Numbered from the stretch's first letter, positions 43,125-55,512 are shown. The stretch: DNA of 64,000 nucleotides from Mantis religiosa (GCA_030765055.1 CM060950.1:276148975-276212974), one strand, 5' to 3'. Made by a program: numbers and translations. Notes: generated by a model from the letters alone, not told the origin.

Positions 43125-43935
43125 ATATCCTCCTCTGACTCCATTTTAATTATCACATTTCTTTCAGTCGTTCTCATATGGCTAATCCGGGTCTTCTCCT
43201 GTGCTGGTTTGAGATTTTTAGTAATGATTTCTTGTACTTCTTTCGTTGTTTTCCCTTTTCTGATGACACAAAGATTGTGTGTCTTTGTTTCTGTATTGTT
43301 CTTTGTACTTTTTCTATACTTGACTGGACATTTGGTTTCTGCACTATTTCTGCAGAGGTCAATGCCTGCTTCTTGGAATTAAATTCCTTTAGTATTTTAT
43401 TTTCTGTCCTCAATTTCACATTTTCTACTTTCATTTCCTCCACTAATTCTGATAACTTAGCGAGGGTTGTATATACTTTTTGTTTGTTTCCTAGTAACAT
43501 CTTATTATCGTTTCCAATAATGCCATTTAACTCATTTATTACAGCTAGAACGTCATACTGTTTCTCGATACCTTCAGCTCTTTCCATATTTTCTTCTGCC
43601 ATTTTTATATCATCTATAGAGCTTTCTCTAACAGGTGAGCATGCCAAAGATCTTACAGCAAAAATACTGCTCTCCTCCACCTATCCCTTCTTCCCTCTTT
43701 CACGTTCACTCATTGAAGAATTTAGCTCTTCCTATCCAGGTAACAAGGTTTTAAACACTTTTCCATCCATAAATGCAGATAATTTAAAATAATAATAGTT
43801 ACTGGCAAAGGTAAAAAGGAGAAAAGAATTCCACAAGCCGCAAGTGTACAACACTTCCGCTCAGCTGCTTGCGCACGACGGCAGCATCAGCACAAAAAAT
43901 ATCTACACATTCGCTGAACGAGTGCAGCGCAGGTA
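43125..43935 (-). mobile_element. R1-like LINE, ORF1 start and 5' UTR
   Basis: Minus strand: a coiled-coil ORF1 N-terminus (about 43174-43680) with VINELNGIIGNDNKML, LSELVEEMKVENVKLRTENK and ILKEFNSKKQALTSAEIV, then Lys/Arg-rich sequence. It is joined to 37392 across the gypsy-2 insertion (ATAT duplication). Upstream sequence to about 43935 is probably the 5' UTR. The exact start codon cannot be fixed because stops precede the open stretch. Confidence 0.65.
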
Positions 43936-44590
43936 ATATTTCCAATGAAAAATTTATTATTAATAATCTTCTAATCTATTTAAATTCACATTCTCATGCA
44001 ATACTTACATGAAATATGTTTCTCTTTCTTATGATACACAACACAAATTAAATAAACTTATTTACACTTATTAAAAAATATCATATATCAGAACTGTGAC
44101 ATGACACGTCTGACTTCCACGGCATTCATCTCACGTAGACCTTCAGCACAAGCGTTTCTTGCCAGTTGCAAAACCAGTTCTACAGTCCAAGCCAAAAGTT
44201 TGTGACAGTATTTATGGCTAGGCTTGGTGCATTGCTATCCATTCACATAACAGTGATGTAAACAAGATTGTTTCAGGGATTTATCTTGGTAAACTTGTAG
44301 ACTTCTGGACTACTTTTTCAAGTATGGCAAAGTTTGATTCAAAATATAAGCTTCTACTGTGAAATGTTCACTTTATTGTTTCGAGTTTACGCTGGCAAGA
44401 TTATATCATGGCTGCAGTTGCAAATCTTAAAATTTATATTTAGATAATGGCATGAAACAAAAATCCTTTACCTAACTTCTTAATACTGGTAATAGTTATA
44501 TGCAGAAAAGTCTGTTACCATTATTTTCTTACCACTATTGGAGCACTTATTTAAAAATGTATTCTATATTTACAAAATACTATCCCAGTA

Positions 44591-44739
44591 GATACAGTCA
44601 ACATGAAAAATTCAATGTCATGGCCGGGATTTGAACTATGGATCTCCTGGCATTGAATTTTGCATGTGACTCTATCTATCAAAAACCTTAGCCTATATAC
44701 AGCTAGTATGAAGAAATGATTAATTTTCATCAATTGACT
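44591..44739 (-). mobile_element. tRNA-derived SINE with 16-bp duplication
   Basis: Flanked by AAAATACTATCCCAGT (44575-44590 and 44740-44755). The minus strand has a B-box-like AGTTCAAATCCCGGC and the TTGAATTTTTCA motif also seen in the 60.9-62.0 kb repeats and at 48.0-48.4 kb. It belongs to the same SINE family as those. Confidence 0.8.
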
Positions 44740-45728
44740 AAAATACTATCCCAGTTTTTAAAAACAAGGATTTAATATATAATATTTTGAAAATAAAGTT
44801 GCTAACTAATGATCACTTAAGTCAGAGAAAGAAATTGTACACTTTCACTGATTGATTTTGAGAAAATACCTGAAATATAAAATATGTGAAGCTGAGGGAA
44901 AAGGCCGACGACTTTTAGAAGGGTACATGGTAGGCATACATATTTTCAAATAACTGTCACTTTAACACTTCAGATCTTTTATACACCAAAAATACTACCA
45001 TGCTGAGTGCAATATCACACACAAAACATTCATATGAATTTTGACCCCACATTGGTTTACCTACTTTCCTAATGCAAGTGTTCACACCAACACTATCTGC
45101 ATTTCATCACATGTATTTGTAGGCATTAACAATTGCCCTTATTGGAGTGCATAAATTTATATAGCAGACCAATTAACCAAGTCCTGATTAACTGAGTCTT
45201 TGCTTCATATGAGGAATTTGTAGGGAAATAAACATATACATTTTTTGTGTTAATGCAGAAGCAAAGCAATGAAGGGCTTTTCCAAAACGCAATCTCCTCA
45301 TACATTATGGGAAAGGTATCCAGTTTAAATTACTAAGGAATATGTTACAATTGACAATTTTCATGTTAAATAAAATGTATGTCTTGAATATTGTGGGAAT
45401 ACTGTCAGAAGTCCACTTCTTTGAATGACTTGTGCAAGAGAAGACAAAATATTACTCTAAGAAAATGTAAATCTTGTTAAAACAAATCATTTATGTCAAA
45501 TGCAATTTTTTGTGGAGTGAACCATTTCCAGATATTCCTTGTTATTTGTTTGAATTTTCTAATAATTATATTGTCTCAAACAGGAATATGTTATTCACTT
45601 CTTTATCTCTTGGGCATGCAAACAGAACAGAATTTCAAAACCATAAGATAACGGCCAGATTTGACTGTTGCTTAAAGCTTGCTGTATTCTCAAATTCCCT
45701 TTGCAGTTACAGAAAGATATCTGCAAAT

Positions 45729-45974
45729 ATATCGAGATTCAACTGTATTGGAACACCACAGTGAAGCGAAAAATTATTAAATTTTAGATGAGTCGCATTT
45801 TTTACACATCTGCTTCACTTTCGTACCTATTTTGAGGACATGTTTCGCAAATCTTCGTTTGCATATAGTCGCACAAGAGCCGTAGATGCAAACGAAGATT
45901 TGCGAAACATGTCCTCAAAATAGGTACGAAAGTGAAGCAGATGTGTAAAAAATGCGACTCATCTAAAATTTAAT
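45729..45974. mobile_element. Penelope mini-foldback A3 (family A)
   Basis: A 246-bp palindrome flanked by ATATCTGCAAAT (45717-45728 and 45975-45986). Both arms are the family A 3' end. The left arm has the extra 45-bp tail. Only the hammerhead zone and 3' untranslated end are included, with no ORF. Confidence 0.9.
45877..45916 (+). ncRNA. Hammerhead-like core, PLE-A3 right arm (variant)
   Basis: Same variant as in A2 (CCGUAGA box), with GAAA, ACAUGU and GAG/CUC kept. The opposite arm holds only the 3' half (45834-45865). Confidence 0.5.
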
Positions 45975-46817
45975 ATATCTGCAAATGTTTGTATCAATTA
46001 ACAAAAGTTGATAGAGGAATAAGCATTTGCAAGAATATAATATAGAAGAGTAAGCAGAGGAAGACATGTTAGTTCAGGCATAAGATACGCCCTCCTGCCA
46101 GTACTTTTAAGACCTACCTTTACATGTGCGTGCACACACATGCACAAGCACACACAGAGTTGGTCTGGTTAGTTGCTGGCCTACTGACTCCAGCTCATGG
46201 AAACAAACCTGGCCCAGTCCAATGGTTTTTAAGTATACTTAAAAGCTGCAACCCCATGCCAGCAAATCTACTGCCAGGTAAAGGAATTCCTGTGGGATGA
46301 AATTCTGGCACACCAACAGTGCTGATGTGATGTTGACAGTTGACGGTACAATTATGTGAGCTTCATTAGCAAACAAAATATTTATTTACACGCACATGCA
46401 CACAGACGGACAGATAGACAAATAGACTAAATATGTGGTTTGAAACTGAGAATTGATATTACTACACTTGTGTTTATAGTTCATATTTAATACACATTGG
46501 CATGGGCTTTGAAACTCCAAACTTAGTCCATGCAACATGCTAAATTCACACGTACGACCTGGAACAAATATTGGACCATTCTGTAGTACATAACCCTCCC
46601 CTTCAGCTGTTGTCTTCTGCTAATCAAACTTCCATAATATAGGTGATGAAGATAAAAGGATTGAATGTTTCAGTAGTTATAGAGGTTTTCGGGTATGTAA
46701 CTTGAAATAGAAATGTACATACCTCTGAATTTTAGTCCTCAGTTTATTAATTTAGTACATAGTTTGCTGCGCAAAGCATAGAGAAATAAATGAGTTAAAG
46801 ATAATATTATTTTTCAG

Positions 46818-47120
46818 GCAATATCAGAATATGCAGCCTATGTCCTATAACTGCCAGCCATCACAGGGAGGCTTCATGCTTCATGATACCAAGCCTGGAT
46901 ATCATCATCCTGACACCCGCTACCACAACGGAGAGCACCTTGGCATACACCAAAGTTTAAATCATATGATGTATCCCCAGGGCAATGGTGGGATGTCATT
47001 TCAGCTGCATCCTGAGCCATCACCACCACCACCACCACCACCACAGTATAGCATCCCTCGTAGCACAGGCACCACTCCTCCCTCTGCTTCACCCCAGCAT
47101 CGTACCTCTACAATTCATAG
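46818..47120 (+). CDS. Patronin: Patronin/CAMSAP-like exon, Pro/His-rich
   Basis: Internal exon after a 39-kb intron. The acceptor TTTTTCAG ends at 46817 and the donor AG|GTATTT starts at 47121. The frame is open throughout. It reads QYQNMQPMSYNCQPSQGGF, then MLHDTKPGYHHPDTRYHNG, a Met/His/Gln-rich stretch and a run of seven prolines at about 47022-47042, then QYSIPRSTGTTPPSASP. This is a disordered Pro-rich linker as expected between the coiled-coil regions and the CKK domain. The exon ends two bases into a codon, so another exon must follow, but none can be recognised before base 64000. Confidence 0.78.
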
Positions 47121-47701
47121 GTATTTGCATAATTAATGCTGCTTTTTATTTTTAGCTCTACCTTTTTTTTAAAAAAAAATTGCAGTTTAAAAAAACCTAG
47201 ATTTTTCACTGCATCATTGTGAATAATAGTAAGATAAAAAAATGAGCACCTTCATATCTACAGCATTTTGACATAAATCAGTGCCAAGAAACCATAATAT
47301 AGGTACTGAAATTTAAATTACTTGCAATGTGTTGTAAATAAAAATGCAAGCATTAAAACTTCATGCATTAAAAGAATGAATTTGCAGATGTTAATCATTG
47401 TAACATTCTGAGATAGTAATATGAATACAAACAAGAAATGAGCTCTGTGAAACAGCAGCATGGCCAGCATCATCTGTTAAAGAAGTTTTGTATTATGGGA
47501 GTTCACAATAACTGGCAGTGAAAGTAATAAAATGAAGCAAATTTTACAAATGTGTGATCTGTATAACCTGGTTCCTATATATATTTGACTTTTTAATGAT
47601 AATTAAATCTAGGTCATTTCATGAACAAATCACATTATTAGGTTTTCTTCACCTTTTGTTTGTTTACTGTTGATTGGATTCACATTATTTAGTACTGCTG
47701 G

Positions 47702-47705
<4 letters not shown>

Positions 47706-47776
<71 letters not shown>
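47706..47776. repeat. (TAA)n microsatellite
   Basis: About 23 AAT/TAA units followed by a few GAT units, in the intron after exon 4. Confidence 0.95.
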
Positions 47777-47778
<2 letters not shown>

Positions 47779-47939
47779 TGATGATGATAATGATAATAAT
47801 AATACAATCTAATGGAAGTAAAACAAATTAATTGATAGTCAAAATTCATCATATGGCCTTTAACCTTTATAAAAGAGATCGTCTCCGAGTCATTAATTCT
47901 GTAAATCCATTCAGTTGTTTTAACTGCAGAGCTTATTTC

Positions 47940-48412
47940 ATGAATACTTAATGCAGTGAAACCTCCATTTAACAGGTTAATTCATGGAAATTAATTATTC
48001 TTTCACACTACCCATGTGTAGGTCAAGGTTTGGAAAGAGTCAAACTGAAAAGTTCAATACCATAGCCAGTATTTGAACCAGGGACCTCGCAATCTCCACC
48101 CGGTTGCTCTACCCATTGATCTATGATGGCAACGTACCAGCACAACATTTAATTCCCCAGCTGACTCATATTTTTCCTGGCAAACCTTTAGGAGTTCTGA
48201 TACACATATGAGACAACTACCTTAATGGTGACTTACAATGTGTAAGTACTGTAAGTCACAGGCTTTCTAGTTCAGGCCACTATTAGGTCAATTAATGGAA
48301 ATTAAAGTAGTCTGTCACACTACTCAGGTAAGATCCATGGTTCAAATTGTGGCTGTGGCATTGAACTTTTCAGTTTGACTCTTATCTTCCCAAACCTTGT
48401 GGGAACCTGATT
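47940..48412. repeat. Two SINE-family segments in opposite orientation
   Basis: At about 47960-48130 (minus) and 48280-48410 (plus) the sequence carries the motifs GGTTCAAAT-like B box, CATTGAACTTTTCAGT and TTAATGGAAATTAA seen in the 60.9-62.0 kb array. They are diverged copies. Edges are not defined. Confidence 0.5.
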
Positions 48413-48826
48413 TTCAGACCAGAAATGAGCTGCTATTGTGGACTTACCAATATTTTTGAAATTGAAGATAGCACCAAATTACTAAAATACATACAAAAAC
48501 ATAGTGAACTCGTCATATGGGAGAGAATATACATAGAAAAACATAAAAACCAACTAATGAACTTTGAAATCCCGCCAGAAGACAACCCCACATTTAAATT
48601 CATCACAAAATCAACAGATGGCAGCAGCAACTCCAGAACTACCCACACCACTGGATCAAGCTTTAGTTGCATAAGAGCCGACGATGCGAACAATGGTTCG
48701 CGAAACATGTCCTCAGTATAGGTACGTAAGTGAAGCTGATGTGTAATAAATATGCTCAATCTATAATTTATTAATTATTTCGCTTCTCTGTGGTGTTCCA
48801 ATACAGTTAAATTTCGATATATCTGA
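48413..48826. mobile_element. Penelope-like copy A4 with inverted 5' end
   Basis: The plus-strand 3' part of PLE-A (48462-48826; open frame to 48721 with KHSELVIWERIYIEKHKNQL and MNFEIPPEDN) is preceded by 49 bp (48413-48461) that is the immediately upstream PLE segment in reverse orientation. The right end has the longer tail (to about 48826). This is the shortest inverted dimer, like a twin-primed LINE. No target duplication was found. Confidence 0.8.
48675..48714 (+). ncRNA. Hammerhead-like core, PLE-A4
   Basis: GAG, CCGACGA, U, a perfect 6-bp stem II GCGAAC/GUUCGC with loop AAUG, GAAA, ACAUGU, C, CUC. Only U4 to C departs from the consensus, making it the best family A candidate. Confidence 0.65.
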
Positions 48827-48849
48827 CACCATGTTGTTATGTGGTAGAT

Positions 48850-49890
48850 TATTCTTATTTGTGCAAAGCAAATTTTTATACTGTTATTGTTTATTTATTT
48901 CTCTCTTTTGTTTTTGGTTGTCTTTCTGTCTATTGAAACTTTGTTGTAAACATTGTTAAATGCAGCTCCGAGGATGAGTTTGTATTTTTCTCTGTATTCC
49001 TTAAGTTTCATGGGGCTATTCCTAATTTGGAAGTCAAAATAATTAAAACTGCATTTTTATGACCTAGGGGTTGAAACTATTGCTTTTTATCAAGTTGTCT
49101 GTGTTGGTTTGTTTTCTGTGAATGCCAAAACTTCAGTGCTGATCTTATTTACTAACCATTTTACTAATTTAGATCTGGTTGCATTTATATTATTCACTGT
49201 TGGCCTCATTTTGCTGCCTGTTTGTATATTTTCAGGAGTGCCTGTAGCCTGGCTAATGTAGGATGATGTTTGATTTTGCTATTTCATTCTTAGAAAGTGT
49301 CTTGACTGTATCTATTGCGTTCAGGTAGTCTTTGAGGCATAATTTGAAGGGTCTGTTTTTATTTCCTCATACTTCTTGGGTTCCGGCATAGCTCTACTCT
49401 GTTGGTGTAATCAGATTTGTGTAGGATCAGTATGATGTTTCCTCCCATTTGATGTATGTAACTGGCTTTCTTTCAATGATTTGATTATTAGCTTGCTGGG
49501 AAAGTTGTGTGGTTCATTTATACCATCCAAGACTTCTTCACATTCATTTTTCAGCACTGTTTTTTCCACTGTCCTTCAGATTTGCAATTTTTATATCTGC
49601 AACTAAATACTCAATTTTGTTTGAGAAGCCAACACAAGATTTTACAACTTGCCTCAACAGAAGCATCTGGTTTGTAAAGTTTTGAGATGAAAAATTTAGT
49701 CTATAGTCCTTCAACTTCTGTCGTTTTTGGAAGTTATGTGAATGGATTTTGGATTTCTCAGTCTTTTAGCTTTTTGTTTAGTTTTAATGTCTTTTTATTA
49801 ATTTTTGCACATAGTCACAATAGAAAGTTCCACTTAATTTCTGCCAAGCTATGCACCCCAAGTTATTACAAATTTTAGGTGTAGGGTCTT
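48850..49890 (-). mobile_element. Degraded Penelope-like element, family G
   Basis: Minus strand with many stops. Recognisable pieces are MRPTVNNINATRSKLVKWL (about 49145-49205), matching the PLE motif (MR)LIVNN...LxKWL before the RT core, and upstream N-terminal segments to about 49890. The catalytic box and GIY-YIG are not visible. Edges are approximate. Confidence 0.55.
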
Positions 49891-49913
49891 GTAGCAGTTG
49901 CACAATGGTGATG

Positions 49914-52289
49914 ATGTTTTCAAATGCTAGGCTTTGACATTGAAGTCATTAGTTCTCCTGCTCTCCAATATTTCTGTATAGGGTCTGGCAGGTCAGCTTA
50001 GAAGACGTTCTTCGTCATTTCCTCTTCTTTGTTGCACAGAGGACAATTTGGACTTATATAAAATCCTATTCTGTTTAAGTGTTTGGCCAAATAATCATAT
50101 TCCGTATGTAATCTAAAATTTGCTATTGCAGCTTTACTTGGGATTTCTGGAATAATTTCTGGATTTTTGATTAAAATGTTCCATTTTTTTTTATCTTTGG
50201 CTTTGTTAGATATTGATTGGTTTTGTTCGTTTTTATATTTGTTTTTAATTAATCTTTTTATGGATGTTCTGAATTAAATTTGCACCTATTTTGGCAAGAA
50301 AATCAGCTGATTCATTTCCAGCAATTCCACAATGTGCAGGTATCCACTGTAATATAATACTTTTCTGTAGTTTTTGATGTTGTTGGATCATTTTGTGACA
50401 TTCTTTAATTTGGATTGACCTCATTTTACATGAACTTATTGCATATAATGCTGATTTAGAATCAGAAAGTATGACAGCATTTTTGAATTTATCTATTCTA
50501 TATAGAAGGTGTTGGAGTGAAATATGAATAGCCGTTACTTCTGCATCAAAATTTGTTGTGTGATATCCTACTGGTTGATAGAATGAGAACAGTGCACACT
50601 TAATTCCTGCTCCTAAGTAGTTGTGTAAGTTAGATCCATCTGTGTAGATATGTAACCATTCTTCGGGTGGGTATCTGTTGTTCACAGTTTCTAATGCTAG
50701 TGTTTTTAGTACAGGTTTGGAAGTTTCAGATTTTGTAACTATTTGTTCTAAATCTAATTGAATATTAATTGGTTCAAAAGTCAGTGGGTTTTCTTTGATT
50801 AAAATTTTTTCTTTAGAATCAGGAAGATTCAGATCTGTTTTTAATTTCGTAACTTTGTGTAGGAAACTTGTTTGTGTTTTCATCTTGATTGGTTGTAGTA
50901 ATCTTTTCTGCCATTTTGTTGTTTTTAACCGCGATGCATTGCCGTGTTTGGAGTTGATTTTGCTGCACCAGTTAGTAGTCTCAGGGCCTGATTTTGGCAT
51001 ACTTCTAGGTGATTTATGTTAGAACTGTTTGCTGTAATTATTACCTCTGCATTATAAAGAAGTATTGGCTTGATGAATGTTTTGTATGTGGTGTTCATTG
51101 TCTCCCGATTACTGCCCCACTTGACTCCAGCTTATCTTTTCAAAATGGAAAATTTTGTTGTTGATTTGTTTACCACTGCTTCAATATGATATGAATCCAA
51201 AATTGTTCCTAAATATTTTGTTTCATTTGTCTGTTTCAGGTTTGTTTTCTTGAACTGCAGATTTAGTTTAGGAATTTTCTTTTTTAAGCTAAATATTTGG
51301 AATGTTGTTTTATCAGTATTTATTTTCATCAAATTGTTGTCAGTCCACTTTTCCAATAGAATCAGAGCCTTTTCCATTGAGGTTTTGGATTTCTCTATTT
51401 GTGGGGAAGATGTCCACATGATCATGTCATCTGCAAAAAGAGCTGTCTTTATTTCTGTGTTTGATACAGCTGAGGGAAGATCATTGATGTAGATGTTAAA
51501 CAAGTTTGTACTCAGTACTGCACCTTGTGGTAGGCCCATTTTTATTTGTCGGAATTTGGATGTACTGTCATTGTATTTTGTAGCACAGAAACGTTGAGAG
51601 AGAAATTGAGTGATCCAATTTAACATGTTATCTTGAATGCCTAGTATTGATAGTTTCTCAAGAAGTTTATGCCTCCATACTGAATAGTATGCTTTTTCAA
51701 AATCAATGAAAACTGATAGCATACCTTTATTTTTGTTGAAAGATTCTTTGACATCTTGGGATAGTTGAATTGTACTTTCTTTAGTAGATAAGTGTTGCCT
51801 GAATCCTGTTTGAGCAGTTGTTAATATGTTATTACTTTCTAAAAACCAATTTAACCTTGCTGAAATACATTTTGCTGTTTTTGCAATGACACTTGTTAAG
51901 GAAATTGGTCTGTAATTATTTATTTTGAGAGGTGCTTTGTCTTTTTTTAGAATAGGAATAATTATTGTTTTTTTCCACTCTAGGTACAGTAGAGGCCCAT
52001 GATATATTAAATAATTTCAGTAGTACCTTTCTTCCCTTTGGTCCTAGGTGTTTCAGAAATTCAGCATGTATTTTATCTGGTCCAGGAGACTTTTTATCTT
52101 TCAACTCATGGATGGCATAATTTAGTTCCCTTATGGTGAATTCTTTGCTGAATACATGATTTGTTTGTTCTGGGCACTTTTTAAATTTTTTAATATCTTT
52201 TTAAATGTGCCTTTGTTTTCTTTTTGCTTCAGAAGAAAGTTAATGCTGAGAGCTGTAGTACCTTTTTAAAGGCTTCAGAAATAGAGTAA
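49914..52289 (-). mobile_element. I-group LINE with RNase H, 5' truncated
   Basis: Minus strand, flanked by a 16-bp repeat TTGCACRATGGTGATG with one mismatch (49898-49913 and 52290-52305). The RT starts near 52104 (MKDKKSPGPDKIHAEFLK) and continues at 51132-51722 (VFIDFEKAYYSVWRHKLLEK, GLPQGAVLSTNLFNIYIN and the active site ALFADDMIMW). A typical RNase H domain lies in 50245-51000 (HIYTDGSN, ILSDSKSAL, IPAHCGIAGNESAD, with D, E, D and D visible). A terminal CPLC-like zinc motif lies near 50030. RT plus RNase H points to the I superclade. Frameshifts near 51720-51920 and 51000-51130 make it dead. Confidence 0.85.
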
Positions 52290-53486
52290 TTGCACGATGG
52301 TGATGTTGCGATGATGAAATGAAATGCACATTTGTGTGTGCATGGTTTAGTTTAATTTATTAGTTTTCCTTGCTATATTCCATTAACGACTTAACTCTGT
52401 GCAGCTGGATTGATAGTATCTCGTACATTCTTTGTTACATATTTCACAAACAAACTTTTCATCATAAAAATGTTATGTTTTGGTTTCATGGTAATGATGA
52501 ATAATTAAAAGACAGTTCAAATTCTCTGGTTTGCAACCAGACTTTTGCAAACATCTAGCACTTCCACACACGTTTACTCATGTTGAGATCAGGATGCAAA
52601 AGACGCTATTATTTCCTATCCAATTATTGATTTTTTTACCTCTCATTTCTATAACTACCAAATAAACTTCTTTTCACTGGTCCACGTCAACACATTACAT
52701 TATATCATTTTTGAATCTACCAATAATAAAACATTTCATCTCATGACCCACTGAATTTAACACTTTCATTTCTTGTGAATATTAACATGAATCCTAAATA
52801 AATAAATCCAAGATCGCTCTGGCACTTGACATATGTTAACAACTGTTTCAATCTTAAGGTCTAAAGAACTGTAAATTTTAATGTCTGTTTCTCTCCATTA
52901 TGATGACTTTTTCCCAAAAAGCAGTGTATTTAATTTCTTCTAATCTCTCAACATTTGATGCTGAAATCTGGGATATCCATAAGGATAATAAAATTTGGGC
53001 ATTTTCTACATAGAAGTAATTTAGAACATGTAAAACATACAAGCAGGTATAGTATGCCATATAAAGCAATCAGATGTACAAACACTGTACATATTACATC
53101 ACCTACAGAAACAGAAAGGAAATTATGAATCATTAAATGTTAATGTATATTAAATCTTCTGACTTATAAATACAGTGTAATGGAATGTAAAGTTTGAGGA
53201 ATTTTAACAATTTATGCAAGCATGTAAGTTAAGAATATAAATAATATTACTAGATCAGATGACCATTAGCAGGACCACCTTTATTTAGGATAAATTAAGA
53301 TTACAAATTGACAGTGTCACCAACCAAAAAAATGAAGCAAAAGATTTCACTTTTGTTGATTACATCTGAATCAGTGCAGAAATAAAATGCATAATTTAAG
53401 GAAAAAAGGTGGCCAAGAAAGTGAAAAATCACACCTTTTGTAACTCCAATACAAAATTCAACAAAGAAACTCCTCTTGAAGACTAT

Positions 53487-53552
53487 AAACACTACCAAGG
53501 ACAACTACAAGTATCTTTAAACACTACCAAGGACAACTACAAGTATCTTTAA
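53487..53552. repeat. 33-bp tandem duplication
   Basis: AAACACTACCAAGGACAACT and the following 13 bp are repeated once without change, a recent local duplication. Confidence 0.9.
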
Positions 53553-53939
53553 ACCATTAATCGATTTGGATTGCAAACAAGAATGTCTAGGAATGCGAAG
53601 AATACATAGATAACTCAAAACAAACAAACCATTCTAAGAGCCACAGAAGCTATAGAGAAACATCATGCAGCGTCCATGATACAATATTATTTAAATACAT
53701 TCACATATATTGTGTCACTAACAGCAATCAGCTACCTGATTAAATTACCATCTATCAAACTTGAACCATTCATTTGTGACGTCGAGTCAAAATTGGCCTC
53801 AATTTTTAAAATGGTTTGAATCTTTGATTCATAAAGAACCAACAATTTCCACAGTAAACAAACATGTGTTTCTCAGAGGATATCTAAAGTGCAGATCATA
53901 AATAATTTGTGCAAGGAATCTCTGTAATTGCAGATATAT

Positions 53940-54012
53940 ATGAGGAGGTGGTGGTGGAGGAGGAGGGAGGGAGGAAGGAAGGAATAAAGGAAGAGATAGA
54001 GGGAGGAAAGGT
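53940..54012. repeat. GAGG-rich purine tract
   Basis: Low-complexity GGA/GAAG stretch. The proline-rich ORF opposite is an artefact. Confidence 0.85.
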
Positions 54013-54339
54013 GCTACACACGTGATGCAGCAACAAAAACTGAATAATACAGGCCCATCTGGATTACATTTAGGCATTAAACCCTTCCAGCTCTGAGGAT
54101 TAGGATAGGACTTCTAGAGATATGATCGTATTATAAGACCATTACTTCTTTGTGCTTTCCCTGATGACATCTGTTGCCCACAGATGATATATGTGAAGAG
54201 GAATGGGCATTTAGAAGTGGCACACCTAAGCTACTGTAATTTCTTGATGAGGAAGTAGAGGGAGCCCTTATATCTGAGAAGATTCGAGAAGAATTAGCTC
54301 TGACACGTGTATTACAACAGCAAACATAAACTTACTTTA

Positions 54340-55399
54340 TGATATGAGGCGGTTCTGCCCGGTCGGAACCCGGTGAATGATCCCTCAGTCACTCACTACC
54401 TCTTAAGGTTAATTGTATTTGGATGGAAGATCAAGGATCAAGAAATTTCAGTCATTGGTCTGATGTTTCCGTTGATGTAGCTCGGCATGTGGCTCTCATC
54501 GGGCAATTCAGGGCTGGTTATGTCCTGACTCGTAGGTTCGTGAAGGAAAACACCTCCACTCCTAGACTTAAGTAGATTTATTGTGATCCATGACCTATCA
54601 TGGTTGCTCGCCACCTGTTGTAATGATGCGTCTAGGTTGTTTATCGTCTTGCGTCGTGTCTTGCGTACAGGTCGCTGAGGGAACGGTGATGTCTTATAGA
54701 GTACTGTGGTGTGAAATGTCATAGTGCTGTTCGCGAGTTGAGTTCCTGCTTTGTTGCGGGTGAATATACTAAAGAATTATCACTTAATGTTCCTTGGCAC
54801 TTTTCTCCACGTGCGTTGGTCCTTCGCGATCCTTACTTAGCGCACATTCTCAAATGTGAAACGTATCACTTCCTGGCGTGAAACACCGAAATACAGAGTA
54901 TGGAGTGCAGATAATCTAGCACTCGGATTGTCGGAAGACAAGTGATTTTAGTTGGTGGAACACTTTTATGCTAGCATCCAAATTTACCCCACGCATACCG
55001 AATTTTGGGAATGTTCATAAATCACGTGACCAATAACTTGTTCCTGATTGGTGCAAGCTTATTCCCACTCTGACTAGTTTAAAATTGGTGCAAGGGTGCA
55101 TGACGAACACGTCACTTTCTCTAACGATACGCTTGCTAAAATTTATGCGTAAGCATGCGTTCTGAGCATTGGTTAAAATCTCAAAGCCTGTTGTGAGGGA
55201 CACGGATGGGTTTGTAACAATGGGTCGGTTCGCGACTTTCTGGCACCACATTTGCCTTCAGGGCATGACCGATAATAGAGCAAGGGTGGCTGTTTACAAG
55301 TTTGCAAAGGTGGGTTTAATGACCTTCTCTGCTTGGCCTTGTTAACTCGCCACTTTTCATTATATTCAAGTATGGCAGAAGTTTTCAAGATGCAGGCAT
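54340..55399. other. Unassigned stretch, possibly LTR-derived
   Basis: GC-richer than its surroundings. At 54523 it starts TGACTCGTAGGTTCGTGAAG, similar in style to the gypsy LTR edges here (TTCGTGAAA...), and is followed by TTTATTGTGATCC. No partner LTR or coding was found, so I leave it unassigned. Confidence 0.3.
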
Positions 55400-55512
55400 G
55401 ACTATTCTCAACATATATGTTATTTATATTATTTATATTAGTTCTTATAGTTACATTTAGGTATTTTGATATTAATTGATATGTTATGTAAATGTCTACC
55501 TGACAGGGACTG
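55400..55512. repeat. Direct repeat copy 1 (about 112 bp)
   Basis: CTATTCTCAACATATATGTT through ACCTGACAGGGACTGTAT, closely matching 60365-60475 in the same orientation. The pair brackets the degraded gypsy-3 region. Confidence 0.75.

Larger units (their letters stand above)
7743..46817 (+). other. Patronin giant intron (39.1 kb)
   Basis: Intron with GTATGG donor and TTTTTCAG acceptor. The flanking exons join in phase (AG|G, Arg). It contains most of the mobile elements in the window and one assembly gap, so its true length is uncertain. Apart from the elements listed, these stretches show nothing recognisable: 9100-9721, 18166-18388, 20015-21232 (with a C-run near 20984-20996), 28061-28402, 30347-30500, 43936-44574, 44756-45716 and 45987-46817. 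Confidence 0.75.

Noticed and set aside
53829..54077. Proline-rich ORF
   Set aside because: Complement of the GAGG-rich low-complexity tract.
54340..55260. LTR of another gypsy element
   Set aside because: Only the first bases look LTR-like. No second copy, primer site or coding adjoins it, so it was left unassigned.
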